DNA from: an uncultured Clostridium sp.
GTDB lineage: Bacteria; Bacillota; Clostridia; TANB77; CAG-508
Direction: 5' to 3'
Length of the DNA stretch: 5,947 nucleotides
NCBI GenBank assembly: GCA_900556945.1
Contig: USQP01000055.1
Coordinates: 1 to 5,947, forward strand
Position 1 is the stretch's first letter; every line of letters starts with the position of its first letter. The notes under the pieces are model-generated. The model worked only from the letters and a program-made list of their open reading frames with translations. It was not told the DNA's origin and ran no database searches. Shown piece after piece: positions 1 to 5,236 of this stretch. The position numbers and the translations under genes were made by a program.

Positions 1-44
1 CACTTCTAGCTTCGTCGGCAGCGTCAGATGTGTATAAGAGACAG
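1..44 (+). other. Nextera sequencing adapter (not genomic)
   Basis: Positions 12-44 match the 33-base Nextera Read 1 transposase adapter, ending in the Tn5 mosaic end (AGATGTGTATAAGAGACAG at 26-44). Positions 4-11 (TTCTAGCT) lie where the i5 index belongs and match the index I recall as Nextera XT S515. Positions 1-3 are the end of the P5 arm. Reading into this adapter makes a false start, MCIRDR, in front of rsmI. Genomic sequence begins at 45. Confidence 0.97.
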
Positions 45-45
45 G

Positions 46-852
46 AATTTATATATAGTAGCAACTCCAATTGGAAATTTAGAAGATATTACTTTAAGAG
101 CGATTAGAATTTTAAAAGAAGTGGATTTAATAGCAGCAGAAGACACAAGACATACTTTAAAACTTTTAAATCATTTGGAAATATCGAAACCTATGATTAG
201 TTATCATAGACATAATGAGGGAGAAAGAAAAGATATTTTAATAAAAGAATTAGAAGCGGGAAAACAAATTGCCTTAGTATCTGATGCAGGGACTCCTGGT
301 ATTTGCGATCCTGGTGAAGAAATAATAAAACAATGTATTGAAAAAAACATAAAAATAATACCGATACCAGGAGCATGTGCTATGATAAATGCTTTAATTG
401 CTTCAGGGGTTAGTACAAAAGAGTTCTATTTTTTAGGTTTTTTACCTTTAAATAAGAAAACAAGAAGAGAAAAATTAGAAGAGATTAGAAATTCAAATCA
501 AACAATTATTTTATATGAAGCACCACATAAGTTAAAAAATACGCTAAAAGATTTAAGTGATATAGTGGAAAATAGAAAAATGGTTTTAGCAAGGGAATTA
601 ACAAAAATACATGAAGAATATATAAGAGGAACAGTTGGTGAATTAATAGAAAAAAGCGAAGATTTAAAGGGAGAAATCGTATTAATCATAGAAGGAAGGA
701 AGAAAAAGGAAGAAAATAAATTAAATGATTTAAGCTTAGAGGAACATTATGATTTTTATAAAAAGCAGGGATGGAACAAAAAAGAAATTATAAAGAAAAT
801 AGCAAAAGATAGAAATGTTAATAAAAATGAAATATATCAATATTTTATATAA
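46..852 (+). CDS. rsmI: 16S rRNA (cytidine-1402-2'-O)-methyltransferase RsmI, 5' end cut
   Basis: RsmI uses S-adenosylmethionine to 2'-O-methylate C1402 of 16S rRNA in the ribosomal P site. The visible 268 residues begin at the first beta strand of the tetrapyrrole-methylase fold (LYIVATPIGNL, residues 2-12 counted from codon 46). Family motifs follow in order: AEDTRHT (31-37), SDAGTPGICDPG (79-90), PGACA (108-112), FLGFLP (129-134), YEAPHKL (157-163) and ARELTK (182-187). A C-terminal segment, KKEIIKKIAKDR near the end, is the small helix-turn-helix-like tail seen in Gram-positive members. Only a few N-terminal residues are lost: the fragment stops at the adapter junction, and the ATG at 28 is adapter, not the true start. 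It ends at TAA 850-852 and faces abrB across a shared terminator. The rsmI/abrB convergent order is also found in Bacillus subtilis, which supports both assignments. Confidence 0.96.
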   Translation, partial: NLYIVATPIGNLEDITLRAIRILKEVDLIAAEDTRHTLKLLNHLEISKPMISYHRHNEGERKDILIKELEAGKQIALVSDAGTPGICDPGEEIIKQCIEKNIKIIPIPGACAMINALIASGVSTKEFYFLGFLPLNKKTRREKLEEIRNSNQTIILYEAPHKLKNTLKDLSDIVENRKMVLARELTKIHEEYIRGTVGELIEKSEDLKGEIVLIIEGRKKKEENKLNDLSLEEHYDFYKKQGWNKKEIIKKIAKDRNVNKNEIYQYFI

Positions 853-858
853 GAAAAT

Positions 859-887
859 AAAAAACTATAGTTTACTATAGTTTTTTT
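859..887. terminator. Bidirectional intrinsic terminator between rsmI and abrB
   Basis: A perfect 12-bp stem (859-870 pairing with 875-886, core ACTATAG/CTATAGT) encloses the tetraloop TTTA. The arms carry six A on one side and six or more T on the other, so the structure can stop transcripts from either direction. It sits 7 nt after the rsmI stop and 10 nt from the abrB stop on the other strand, as expected for a terminator shared by convergent genes. Confidence 0.88.
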
Positions 888-896
888 AAATCATAT

Positions 897-1151
897 CTAC
901 TTATCTTGTTTTAGGTCTCCAATTTTTTTCGAACAACTTTCGCATATTAATTTATCATTATATGTTAACAAATTTTTGGTATTACCACAAAAAATACAGT
1001 TTGGTTCAAATTTTTTTAATACAATAGAAGAACCATCTACATAAATTTCAATCGGATCTTTTTCGACAATATTAAATTGATTTCTTATTTCAATGGGAAT
1101 AACAACTCTTCCTAATTCATCCATTCTTCTAATAATTCCTGTTGATTTCAT
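897..1151 (-). CDS. abrB: AbrB/SpoVT-type transition-state regulator with C-terminal zinc ribbon
   Basis: An 84-residue DNA-binding regulator. Residues 1-48 form the swapped-hairpin AbrB domain, with the near-invariant core MKSTGIIRRMDELGRVVIPI at 1-20 and the strand pattern EIYVDG...IVLKKFEP that follows. In Bacillus, AbrB represses post-exponential genes during growth. The C-terminal part differs from Bacillus AbrB: cysteines 52, 55, 70 and 73 form CxxC-x14-CxxC, a probable zinc ribbon, a form I know from clostridial relatives. The start is well supported: an AAGGAGG ribosome-binding site (plus-strand 1159-1165) lies 7 nt before ATG, and a good promoter lies upstream. It converges with rsmI, as abrB does in B. 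subtilis, and diverges from spmA. That it controls sporulation genes such as its neighbours is inference from family and context. Confidence 0.92.
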   Translation of the reverse strand: MKSTGIIRRMDELGRVVIPIEIRNQFNIVEKDPIEIYVDGSSIVLKKFEPNCIFCGNTKNLLTYNDKLICESCSKKIGDLKQDK

Positions 1152-1199
1152 AACAAATCCTCCTTAAAAGTTATATTTTTACAATCCTTATATATCCAT

Positions 1200-1228
1200 A
1201 ATATATCATAAATAAAAGGACAGGTCAA
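1200..1228 (-). promoter_or_regulatory. Sigma-A type promoter of abrB
   Basis: On the minus strand a -35 box TTGACC (plus 1223-1228) is followed by a 17-nt spacer and a -10 box TATATT (plus 1200-1205). Transcription would start near 1193, about 40 nt before the abrB ATG at 1151, with the strong ribosome-binding site in between. The 130-bp divergent region 1152-1281 holds no equally clear promoter facing spmA. A sporulation-sigma promoter is possible there, but I could not recognise one. Confidence 0.8.
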
Positions 1229-1281
1229 TTATATTGTAATAAAAATTTAACTTTCGAATAAAATTATTCTGGTGATAAAGT

Positions 1282-1873
1282 ATGTTAAATATAGTTTGGC
1301 CAATTTTTATAATAATATCATTTTCTTTTGCAATTTTTTCAGGAAATTTAGAAAAATTGAATTCTTCCATTTTTGAGAGCACAAATGATGCGATTCATCT
1401 AACTTTAAATTTGCTTGGGACCATTTGCCTTTGGAATGGAATCATGCAGATAGCTAGTCATACAAGTGTGATAGAGAAATTAACAAAATTTTTAAAACCA
1501 ATAATCAAATTCTTATTCCCAGAATTAAAAAACAATTCTAACATACAAAAAGAGATATCTATGAATATGATAGCCAATATTTTGGGGCTGGGAAATGCTG
1601 CTACACCATTGGGATTAAAAGCAATGAAATCCATGCAAAAAGAAAATAAGAAGAAAGATACTTTAACAAATTCAATGATGATGTTTATTGTTTTAAATAC
1701 AGCTTCGATTCAAATTATACCAACGACAGTTATCGCTATTCGAAATTCTTTAGGTTCTAGTAATCCTACTTCAATTGTATTTCCTGTTTGGATTGCAACA
1801 ATTGCTGCTGCAATTACACGGAGTAACGATTGCCAAAATTTTAATAAAAATGAGTCAAAAGGAGAAGCAATAA
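1282..1873 (+). CDS. spmA: Spore maturation protein SpmA, complete only with a +1 frameshift
   Basis: SpmA is a multi-pass membrane protein of the nucleoside-recognition (Gate) family. With SpmB it is needed for normal dehydration of the spore core in Bacillus and Clostridium. Visible landmarks: an N-terminal membrane segment (4-20), the motif GLGNAATPLGLKAM (102-115), and membrane segments around 133-152 and 164-178. Up to Thr179 (ACA 1816-1818) the frame gives SpmA. At CGG 1819-1821 it turns into a polar stretch unlike the family. Skipping one base (C1819) gives a tail GVTIAKILIKMSQKEKQ that extends the last helix and stops at TAA 1871-1873. Total length is then 196 residues, the length I recall for B. 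subtilis SpmA, and the stop overlaps the spmB ATG by one base. A ribosome-binding site GGTGAT (1271-1276) precedes ATG 1282. The extra C could be programmed recoding, a mutation or a sequence error. Confidence 0.85.
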
Positions 1874-2400
1874 TGAAAATTATTAATTTTGTTTCTAATT
1901 TAGCGATGCCATTGATTATTTTAATTATTATAATTTATGGATTAAAAGAAAAAAATAAAGTATTTGATACCTTTTTAGAGGGAGCAAAAGAAGGAATAGA
2001 AACAACGGTTAGCATTTTTCCAACTTTAATTGGTCTTTTTGTTGCAATTGGGGCTTTGAGAAATTCTGGCGTATTAGATTTGATAATCAATCTTGTTAAT
2101 CCTATTTTAAGTGTCATCCATTTTCCTAGTGAATTAATGCCATTAGCAATGTTAAGACCTATATCAGGAAGTAGCTCAATTGCAATAGCAACTGATATTA
2201 TGAAAAATTGTGGTGTGGATAGTAAGATTGGAATGATGGCATCTACTATTATGGGATCGACAGAAACAACATTATATACAATTGCAATTTATACAAGTTG
2301 TGTAAAAATAAAAAAGACAAGATTTATATTAGTAGCGGCTTTAGCTGCAGATATAGTAGGAATACTTACAAGTGTAGTCGTTTGTCGAATTTTGTCATAA
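1282..2400 (+). CDS. Alternative reading: continuous SpmA-SpmB fusion frame
   Basis: Without a frameshift, ATG 1282 to TAA 2398-2400 is one open frame of 372 codons covering both Gate domains, so an automatic gene caller would report a single nucleoside-recognition or spore-maturation protein. Fused SpmA-SpmB proteins do occur in other bacteria. I regard this as the less likely product here. Residues 180-197 (RSNDCQNFNKNESKGEAI) are polar and match neither family, whereas the +1 frame over the same bases gives a helix-continuing SpmA tail and a stop exactly at the spmB start, which has its own ribosome-binding site. Confidence 0.35.
   Translation: MLNIVWPIFIIISFSFAIFSGNLEKLNSSIFESTNDAIHLTLNLLGTICLWNGIMQIASHTSVIEKLTKFLKPIIKFLFPELKNNSNIQKEISMNMIANILGLGNAATPLGLKAMKSMQKENKKKDTLTNSMMMFIVLNTASIQIIPTTVIAIRNSLGSSNPTSIVFPVWIATIAAAITRSNDCQNFNKNESKGEAIMKIINFVSNLAMPLIILIIIIYGLKEKNKVFDTFLEGAKEGIETTVSIFPTLIGLFVAIGALRNSGVLDLIINLVNPILSVIHFPSELMPLAMLRPISGSSSIAIATDIMKNCGVDSKIGMMASTIMGSTETTLYTIAIYTSCVKIKKTRFILVAALAADIVGILTSVVVCRILS
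1816..1822 (+). other. Candidate +1 frameshift site ACA-C-GGA in spmA
   Basis: Thr codon ACA (1816-1818) is followed by in-frame CGG (1819-1821). Skipping C1819 places GGA (Gly, 1820-1822) in the decoding site and restores a family-like SpmA ending. The heptamer matches the site in walJ (ACT-C-GGT). No Shine-Dalgarno-like stimulator is visible just upstream. That it is programmed is inference. Confidence 0.55.
1873..2400 (+). CDS. spmB: Spore maturation protein SpmB
   Basis: The second Gate-family partner of SpmA, a membrane protein acting in spore core dehydration. From ATG 1873 it has 175 residues, close to the 178 I recall for B. subtilis SpmB. Landmarks include an N-terminal hydrophobic helix (MPLIILIIIIYGL), KVFDTFLEGAKEGIETTVSIFP, IGLFVAIGALRNSGVLDL, the conserved LRPISGSSS, GSTETTLYT and a C-terminal membrane segment ending VVCRILS. 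The independent start is supported by AAAGGAG at 1858-1864, 8 nt before ATG, and by TAATG overlap with the shifted spmA stop, a typical coupled-translation arrangement. The ATG is also in frame with the unshifted spmA reading, so an uninterrupted SpmA-SpmB protein is formally possible. The next feature is a promoter 8 nt downstream; no terminator is seen after the stop. Confidence 0.88.
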   Translation: MKIINFVSNLAMPLIILIIIIYGLKEKNKVFDTFLEGAKEGIETTVSIFPTLIGLFVAIGALRNSGVLDLIINLVNPILSVIHFPSELMPLAMLRPISGSSSIAIATDIMKNCGVDSKIGMMASTIMGSTETTLYTIAIYTSCVKIKKTRFILVAALAADIVGILTSVVVCRILS

Positions 2401-2408
2401 AGTTTTTG

Positions 2409-2437
2409 TTGACAAAATAAAGACATCGACATATAAT
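2409..2437 (+). promoter_or_regulatory. Consensus sigma-A promoter for the small membrane peptide gene
   Basis: A perfect -35 box TTGACA (2409-2414), a 17-nt spacer and a perfect -10 box TATAAT (2432-2437) lie just after the spmB stop. Transcription would begin near 2444, about 25 nt before the ATG at 2469, and would run to the hairpin at 2575-2600, giving an RNA of roughly 160 nt. It is the best promoter in the window by match to consensus. Confidence 0.9.
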
Positions 2438-2468
2438 AAATAAAATTTTTTCAAAGAAGGACGAGTTA

Positions 2469-2573
2469 ATGATGACTAAAATTATATTGTTTCTTACAAT
2501 TTTTTTTATTGTTAGAAAAGTGATTGTAAAAAAACTATCAAAAAAGCTTTTATCTGTAATAGAAAAAAGCTAA
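2469..2573 (+). CDS. Unrecognised 34-residue single-pass membrane peptide
   Basis: I do not recognise this protein. It begins with tandem in-frame ATG codons (2469 and 2472) and ends at TAA 2571-2573. Residues 3-4 are TK, followed by a hydrophobic helix IILFLTIFFIV (5-15), then RK and a lysine-rich amphipathic tail VKKLSKKLLSVIEKS. This is the build of a small membrane peptide with its positive tail probably in the cytoplasm. Expression signals are unusually complete for such a short frame: a consensus promoter 31 nt upstream, AAGAAGG (2454-2460) 8 nt before the ATG, and a terminator just after the stop. Family is unknown. The shape is shared by type I toxins and by harmless small sporulation or stress peptides. 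I saw no convincing antisense promoter on the other strand, so a toxin call is not supported. Confidence 0.65.
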   Translation: MMTKIILFLTIFFIVRKVIVKKLSKKLLSVIEKS

Positions 2574-2574
2574 T

Positions 2575-2600
2575 AAAATTTATATGAAATATAAGTTTTT
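2575..2600. terminator. Hairpin terminator between the small peptide gene and rlmH
   Basis: An 11-bp stem (2575-2585 with 2589-2599, one G-T pair) closes the loop GAA. A T run forms the 3' arm on the plus strand, and the 3' arm on the minus strand ends in TTTT. It starts right after the small peptide stop and overlaps the rlmH stop codon (2599-2601), so it can serve both convergent transcripts. The stem is almost all A-T, hence moderate confidence. Confidence 0.6.
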
Positions 2601-3078
2601 ATCTATGGTAGGTTTCCCCGTTTTGTATCTTAAATGCTCTAAATATTTGCTCAAATAGAAAAACACGAATTAATTGATGAGGAAAAGTCATTTTTGAAAA
2701 GCAAATTTTTAATTTACAGGTATCTAATAGCTCTTGCGTTAATCCTAAAGAACCACCAATAATAAATGTTAAACTACTGGTTTCCATAGACAAATTTTCA
2801 ATTTTTTTCGAAAATTCTTCCGAGGTAAATTGTTTACCTTTTAAATCTAAAGCGATTACATAGGAATCTTTTTTTATGTGATTCATGATATTCATACATT
2901 CCTTCGATTTTATTTCATTCTCTAAACTAGAATTCAACTTGTCTGGAATTTTTTCATCTGGTAATTCTATCATGTTTAATTTACAATATCGAGATAATCT
3001 TTTTTTATATTCCTCTAAAGCATCTTTTAAATAGATCTCTTTTATTTTTCCTACACAAATAATATTAATGTTTAACAT
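2599..3078 (-). CDS. rlmH: 23S rRNA (pseudouridine-1915-N3)-methyltransferase RlmH
   Basis: RlmH is a small SPOUT-class (trefoil-knot) enzyme that methylates pseudouridine 1915 in helix 69 of 23S rRNA, on assembled 70S ribosomes, using S-adenosylmethionine. The 159-residue length is standard. Visible motifs: N-terminal INIICVGKIKE (4-14), the SAM-binding loop IGGSLGL (107-113), FSKMTFPHQLIRVFLFEQIFRA (127-148), and a C-terminal Tyr-His-basic ending (YHR, 157-159). The usual GEPYHK reads GETYHR here, a mild change. ATG 3076-3078 has AAGGAG (plus 3084-3089) upstream at good spacing. It lies downstream of walJ; the two are also near each other in many Bacillota genomes. A terminator and a separate promoter stand between them, so rlmH is probably transcribed on its own. 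Confidence 0.96.
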   Translation of the reverse strand: MLNINIICVGKIKEIYLKDALEEYKKRLSRYCKLNMIELPDEKIPDKLNSSLENEIKSKECMNIMNHIKKDSYVIALDLKGKQFTSEEFSKKIENLSMETSSLTFIIGGSLGLTQELLDTCKLKICFSKMTFPHQLIRVFLFEQIFRAFKIQNGETYHR

Positions 3079-3092
3079 GTGCTCTCCTTCTT

Positions 3093-3123
3093 AAAAACTC
3101 AATTTGCGATAAACTAAATTGAG
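3093..3123 (-). terminator. Intrinsic terminator after walJ
   Basis: On the minus strand an 8-bp perfect stem CTCAATTT/AAATTGAG (plus 3116-3123 and 3098-3105) with a 10-nt loop is followed by TTTTT (plus 3093-3097). It begins 3 nt past the walJ stop and ends a few bases before the rlmH ribosome-binding site. The promoter of rlmH starts transcription inside its first arm, so it should affect only read-through from walJ. Confidence 0.7.
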
Positions 3124-3124
3124 A

Positions 3125-3153
3125 ATTATAATTCTATTATTTCACTATGTAAA
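3125..3153 (-). promoter_or_regulatory. Sigma-A type promoter of rlmH inside the walJ 3' end
   Basis: On the minus strand a -35 box TTTACA (plus 3148-3153), a 17-nt spacer and a perfect -10 TATAAT (plus 3125-3130) overlap the last walJ codons and stop. The start point would fall near 3118, about 40 nt before the rlmH ATG and inside the 5' arm of the walJ terminator. Confidence 0.7.
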
Positions 3154-3915
3154 TTCCTTGATGCAACACTAAGGGACAAACTATTTTCATCATAATTATT
3201 TGTAATTAATTCATCTAATACAGTCTGATAAGCTAATTCTGGAAAATTACTTTCTTTACTTAAATGGCCAAGCATAGCATTTTTTAGACCTGATTTTAAA
3301 AGATAAGAAATCGTTTTCCCAGCGATTTCGTTTGGTAAATGACCGAGTAGGACCAGCAATTCTAGATTTTAAAGTAAATGGATAAGAAGAACAGCGAAGA
3401 ACTTCTGGATCATAGTTAGCTTCTATCATAATAAACAGACTTTCTTCTAAATTTTTTAATATATCTTTTGTCATATGGCCAATATCAGTTGCTATACTTA
3501 TCTTTTTATCATCTTTAAAAATATTAAATCCGCAAGGATTTACTGCATCATGTGGAGTGGAAAAGGGATGTATTTTTAAATCTCCAATTTCGAATTTATC
3601 GTTTACCTTAAAAGTTTTGATATTTTTAGCATCAATCTTGTCTCTTTGTTTTGGCATAGCATCTAGTGTTTCTTGATTTACAAATACGGGTAAATCAAAT
3701 TTTTTAGAGAGTGTTCCTAAACTCTGAACATGATCAATATGTTCATGTGTTACTAAGATACCATCAATAGAAGCTGGATTGACTGAAATATCATTTAATG
3801 CCGTTTCTATTTTTTTGCAACTAACACCAGCATCTACTAATAATTTGGTATGGTCTGTTTCTATAAAAAGACTATTTCCACTACTTCCACTATATAAACT
3901 ACAAAAATTTAGCAT
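3126..3915 (-). CDS. walJ: WalJ/YycJ metallo-beta-lactamase-fold hydrolase, complete only with a +1 frameshift
   Basis: A WalJ (YycJ) family metallohydrolase, a probable nuclease linked to the WalRK cell-wall locus and, in Bacillus anthracis, to DNA mismatch repair. The N-terminal half shows SLYSGSSGNSLFIE (6-19), the metal motif HEHIDH (57-62), STPHDAV (119-125, His122) and ATDIGH (142-147, Asp144). The frame is SRIAGPT up to residue 190, then CGG (plus 3343-3345). Staying in frame gives 29 unrelated residues and a stop at 3256-3258. Skipping the C (plus G3345) gives GHLPNEIAGKTISYLL and AMLGHLSKES, the true C-terminal half, ending at TAA 3126-3128. The product is then 262 residues, against 264 as I recall for B. 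subtilis YycJ, whose own sequence has a TGH at this junction. The start has only an A/G-rich weak ribosome-binding site. Programmed recoding, mutation or sequence error are the alternatives. Confidence 0.87.
3342..3348 (-). other. Candidate +1 frameshift site ACT-C-GGT in walJ
   Basis: Read on the minus strand: Thr ACT (plus 3346-3348), then in-frame CGG (3343-3345). Skipping the C lets GGT (Gly) be decoded and joins the two halves of WalJ as GPT-GHLPNE. Conserved sequence flanks the site on both sides, so the shift is placed to within about a codon. The context matches the spmA site. Programming is inference. Confidence 0.6.
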
Positions 3916-3946
3916 AATTCTTCTTCTTTCTTTCGTTATTCATACA

Positions 3947-3976
3947 TGTCCAAAAGGAAACGTCCCCAATTGGACA
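3947..3976. repeat. REP-like imperfect palindrome between murA and walJ
   Basis: Outer arms TGTCCAA (3947-3953) and TTGGACA (3970-3976) pair perfectly. Inside, GGA (3956-3958) pairs with TCC (3963-3965) around the loop AACG, leaving a small asymmetric internal loop. It is GC-richer than its surroundings and abuts the murA stop. The sequence resembles GGGGAC-type dispersed palindromes I associate with REP elements and their Y1 transposases in Bacillota; that link is from memory. It might also weaken read-through from murA into walJ. Confidence 0.55.
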
Positions 3977-5236
3977 CTAATAGGATACTCTTTCTATTTT
4001 AGCACCAATTTTTCTAAATTTTTCTTCTATATTTTCATATCCTCTATCGATATGTTCTAAGTTGAAAATTTCAGTTTTTCCTTCTGCTGCCGTTCCTGCT
4101 ATAACCAAAGCAGCTCCTGCTCTTAAATCAGTAGAGTATACTGGTGCACCAGATAGTTTTTTTACTCCTTCAAAAAAGGCGCTTTTTCCTTGAGCGGTTA
4201 TTTTTGCCCCCATTTTGTTTAATTCAGCTGTATATTGAAATCTAGATTCCCATATACTTTCATTTATCGTACTTGTTCCATTTGCTAAAGATAGGACAAC
4301 TCCCATTTGAGGTTGTAAATCGGTAGGAAAGCCTGGATAAGGTAATGTTTTAATAATTGCTTTGTTTGGCCTTTTGCTACACCAAACTCTAATACTATCG
4401 CCAAAGTCTTCTACGTTCCCACCAACTTCAATTATTTTAGCAGTAATTGACTCTAAGTGCTTTGTGATGCAATTTTTTAAAGTTAAGTCTCCTTTTGTGG
4501 CTACGGCTGCTAGCATAAATGTACCAGCTTCTATTTGATCGGGAACAACAGAATAAGTAGCATTGCCATGTAGCTTTTCTACTCCGTTTATTTTTATAAC
4601 ATCTGTTCCAGCCCCTCTAATATCTGCTCCCATTGTATTTAAAAAGTTTGCAACATCAACAATATGTGGTTCTTTTGCAGCATTGTCTATGATGGTTGTT
4701 CCTTTGGCAAGTACACTTGCTAGCATAACATTGATAGTTGCTCCAACAGAAACAATATCCATATAAATAGGAGAACCTTTCAGCCTTTTTGCTTTTGCAT
4801 AAATAGTACCTTTTTCTACGGTTACATTTGCTCCTAGTGATTCAAATCCTTTAATATGCTGATCGATTGGCCTAGCACCTAATTTACATCCACCAGGCAT
4901 ACCAACTTCAATTTCACCCATTCTACCAAGCATTGCACCTATAATATAGTAAGATGCTCGAAATTTACTTGTTAAATCCAAAGGCGCCTTTGTTGTTGAA
5001 ATATGGGCTGTATCAATTGTAATACTATTTTTTGTATTCCATGTTATTTTGGCACCTAATTTTTCTAATATTTCACAAGATATTTTAATATCACTTATAT
5101 TCGGTAAATTTTCGATGGTACAAACACCATCGATTAAAAGAGTTGCTGGTAAAATTGCTACTGCTGCATTCTTTGCTCCACTTATTATTACTTCACCCTT
5201 TAAAGGAGTAGGCCCTGTAACTACTAATTTTTCCAA
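3977..5236 (-). CDS. murA: UDP-N-acetylglucosamine 1-carboxyvinyltransferase MurA
   Basis: MurA transfers enolpyruvate from phosphoenolpyruvate to UDP-GlcNAc in the cytoplasm, the first committed step of peptidoglycan synthesis and the target of fosfomycin. The 419-residue length is normal. Key residues are present: SGAKNAA with Lys22 and Asn23, KFRASYY (91-97), the active-site loop MPGGCKLGARPIDQH (113-127) with catalytic Cys117 (so not the Asp-type fosfomycin-resistant form), and PGFPTDLQPQ (301-310) with the general base Asp306. The start is TTG (plus 5234-5236); an in-frame TAA lies directly before it and the N-terminus MEKLVVTGPTPLKGEV fits the family. The ribosome-binding site is an unusual GGGGGT (complement of plus 5244-5249), so initiation may be modest. 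Which of the two Gram-positive paralogues it is (MurA1 or MurA2) cannot be told here. It follows spoIIR on the same strand, separated by a terminator-like hairpin. Confidence 0.97.
   Translation of the reverse strand: MEKLVVTGPTPLKGEVIISGAKNAAVAILPATLLIDGVCTIENLPNISDIKISCEILEKLGAKITWNTKNSITIDTAHISTTKAPLDLTSKFRASYYIIGAMLGRMGEIEVGMPGGCKLGARPIDQHIKGFESLGANVTVEKGTIYAKAKRLKGSPIYMDIVSVGATINVMLASVLAKGTTIIDNAAKEPHIVDVANFLNTMGADIRGAGTDVIKINGVEKLHGNATYSVVPDQIEAGTFMLAAVATKGDLTLKNCITKHLESITAKIIEVGGNVEDFGDSIRVWCSKRPNKAIIKTLPYPGFPTDLQPQMGVVLSLANGTSTINESIWESRFQYTAELNKMGAKITAQGKSAFFEGVKKLSGAPVYSTDLRAGAALVIAGTAAEGKTEIFNLEHIDRGYENIEEKFRKIGAKIERVSY

Noticed and set aside
498..689. Minus-strand frame inside rsmI
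   Set aside because: Shadow of rsmI, low-complexity translation and no expression signals.
1256..1269. Short palindrome GAATAA-AA-TTATTC before spmA as a regulator operator
   Set aside because: Six-base AT-rich arms are expected by chance in a genome of this composition, and no known operator matches.
1819..1821. Reassignment of CGG to another amino acid (Trp or Gln as in some Bacillota)
   Set aside because: Reading CGG as any single amino acid leaves both genes in the wrong frame; only a +1 move restores family sequence at both sites. A reassignment elsewhere in the genome cannot be excluded.
1935..2117. Minus-strand frame inside spmB
   Set aside because: Shadow of spmB with no supporting signals.
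2469..2573. Type I toxin-antitoxin locus at the small peptide gene
   Set aside because: The peptide has a compatible shape, but no antisense RNA promoter or direct repeat was visible, so only an unknown membrane peptide is claimed.
3126..3359. Separate short minus-strand gene overlapping the end of walJ
   Set aside because: Its sequence from GHLPNE onward is the C-terminal half of WalJ; it has no ribosome-binding site and starts only by the accident of an upstream TTG.
3779..4060. Plus-strand frame opposite the walJ start and murA end
   Set aside because: Shadow of two well-identified minus-strand genes; composition and lack of a ribosome-binding site give no support.
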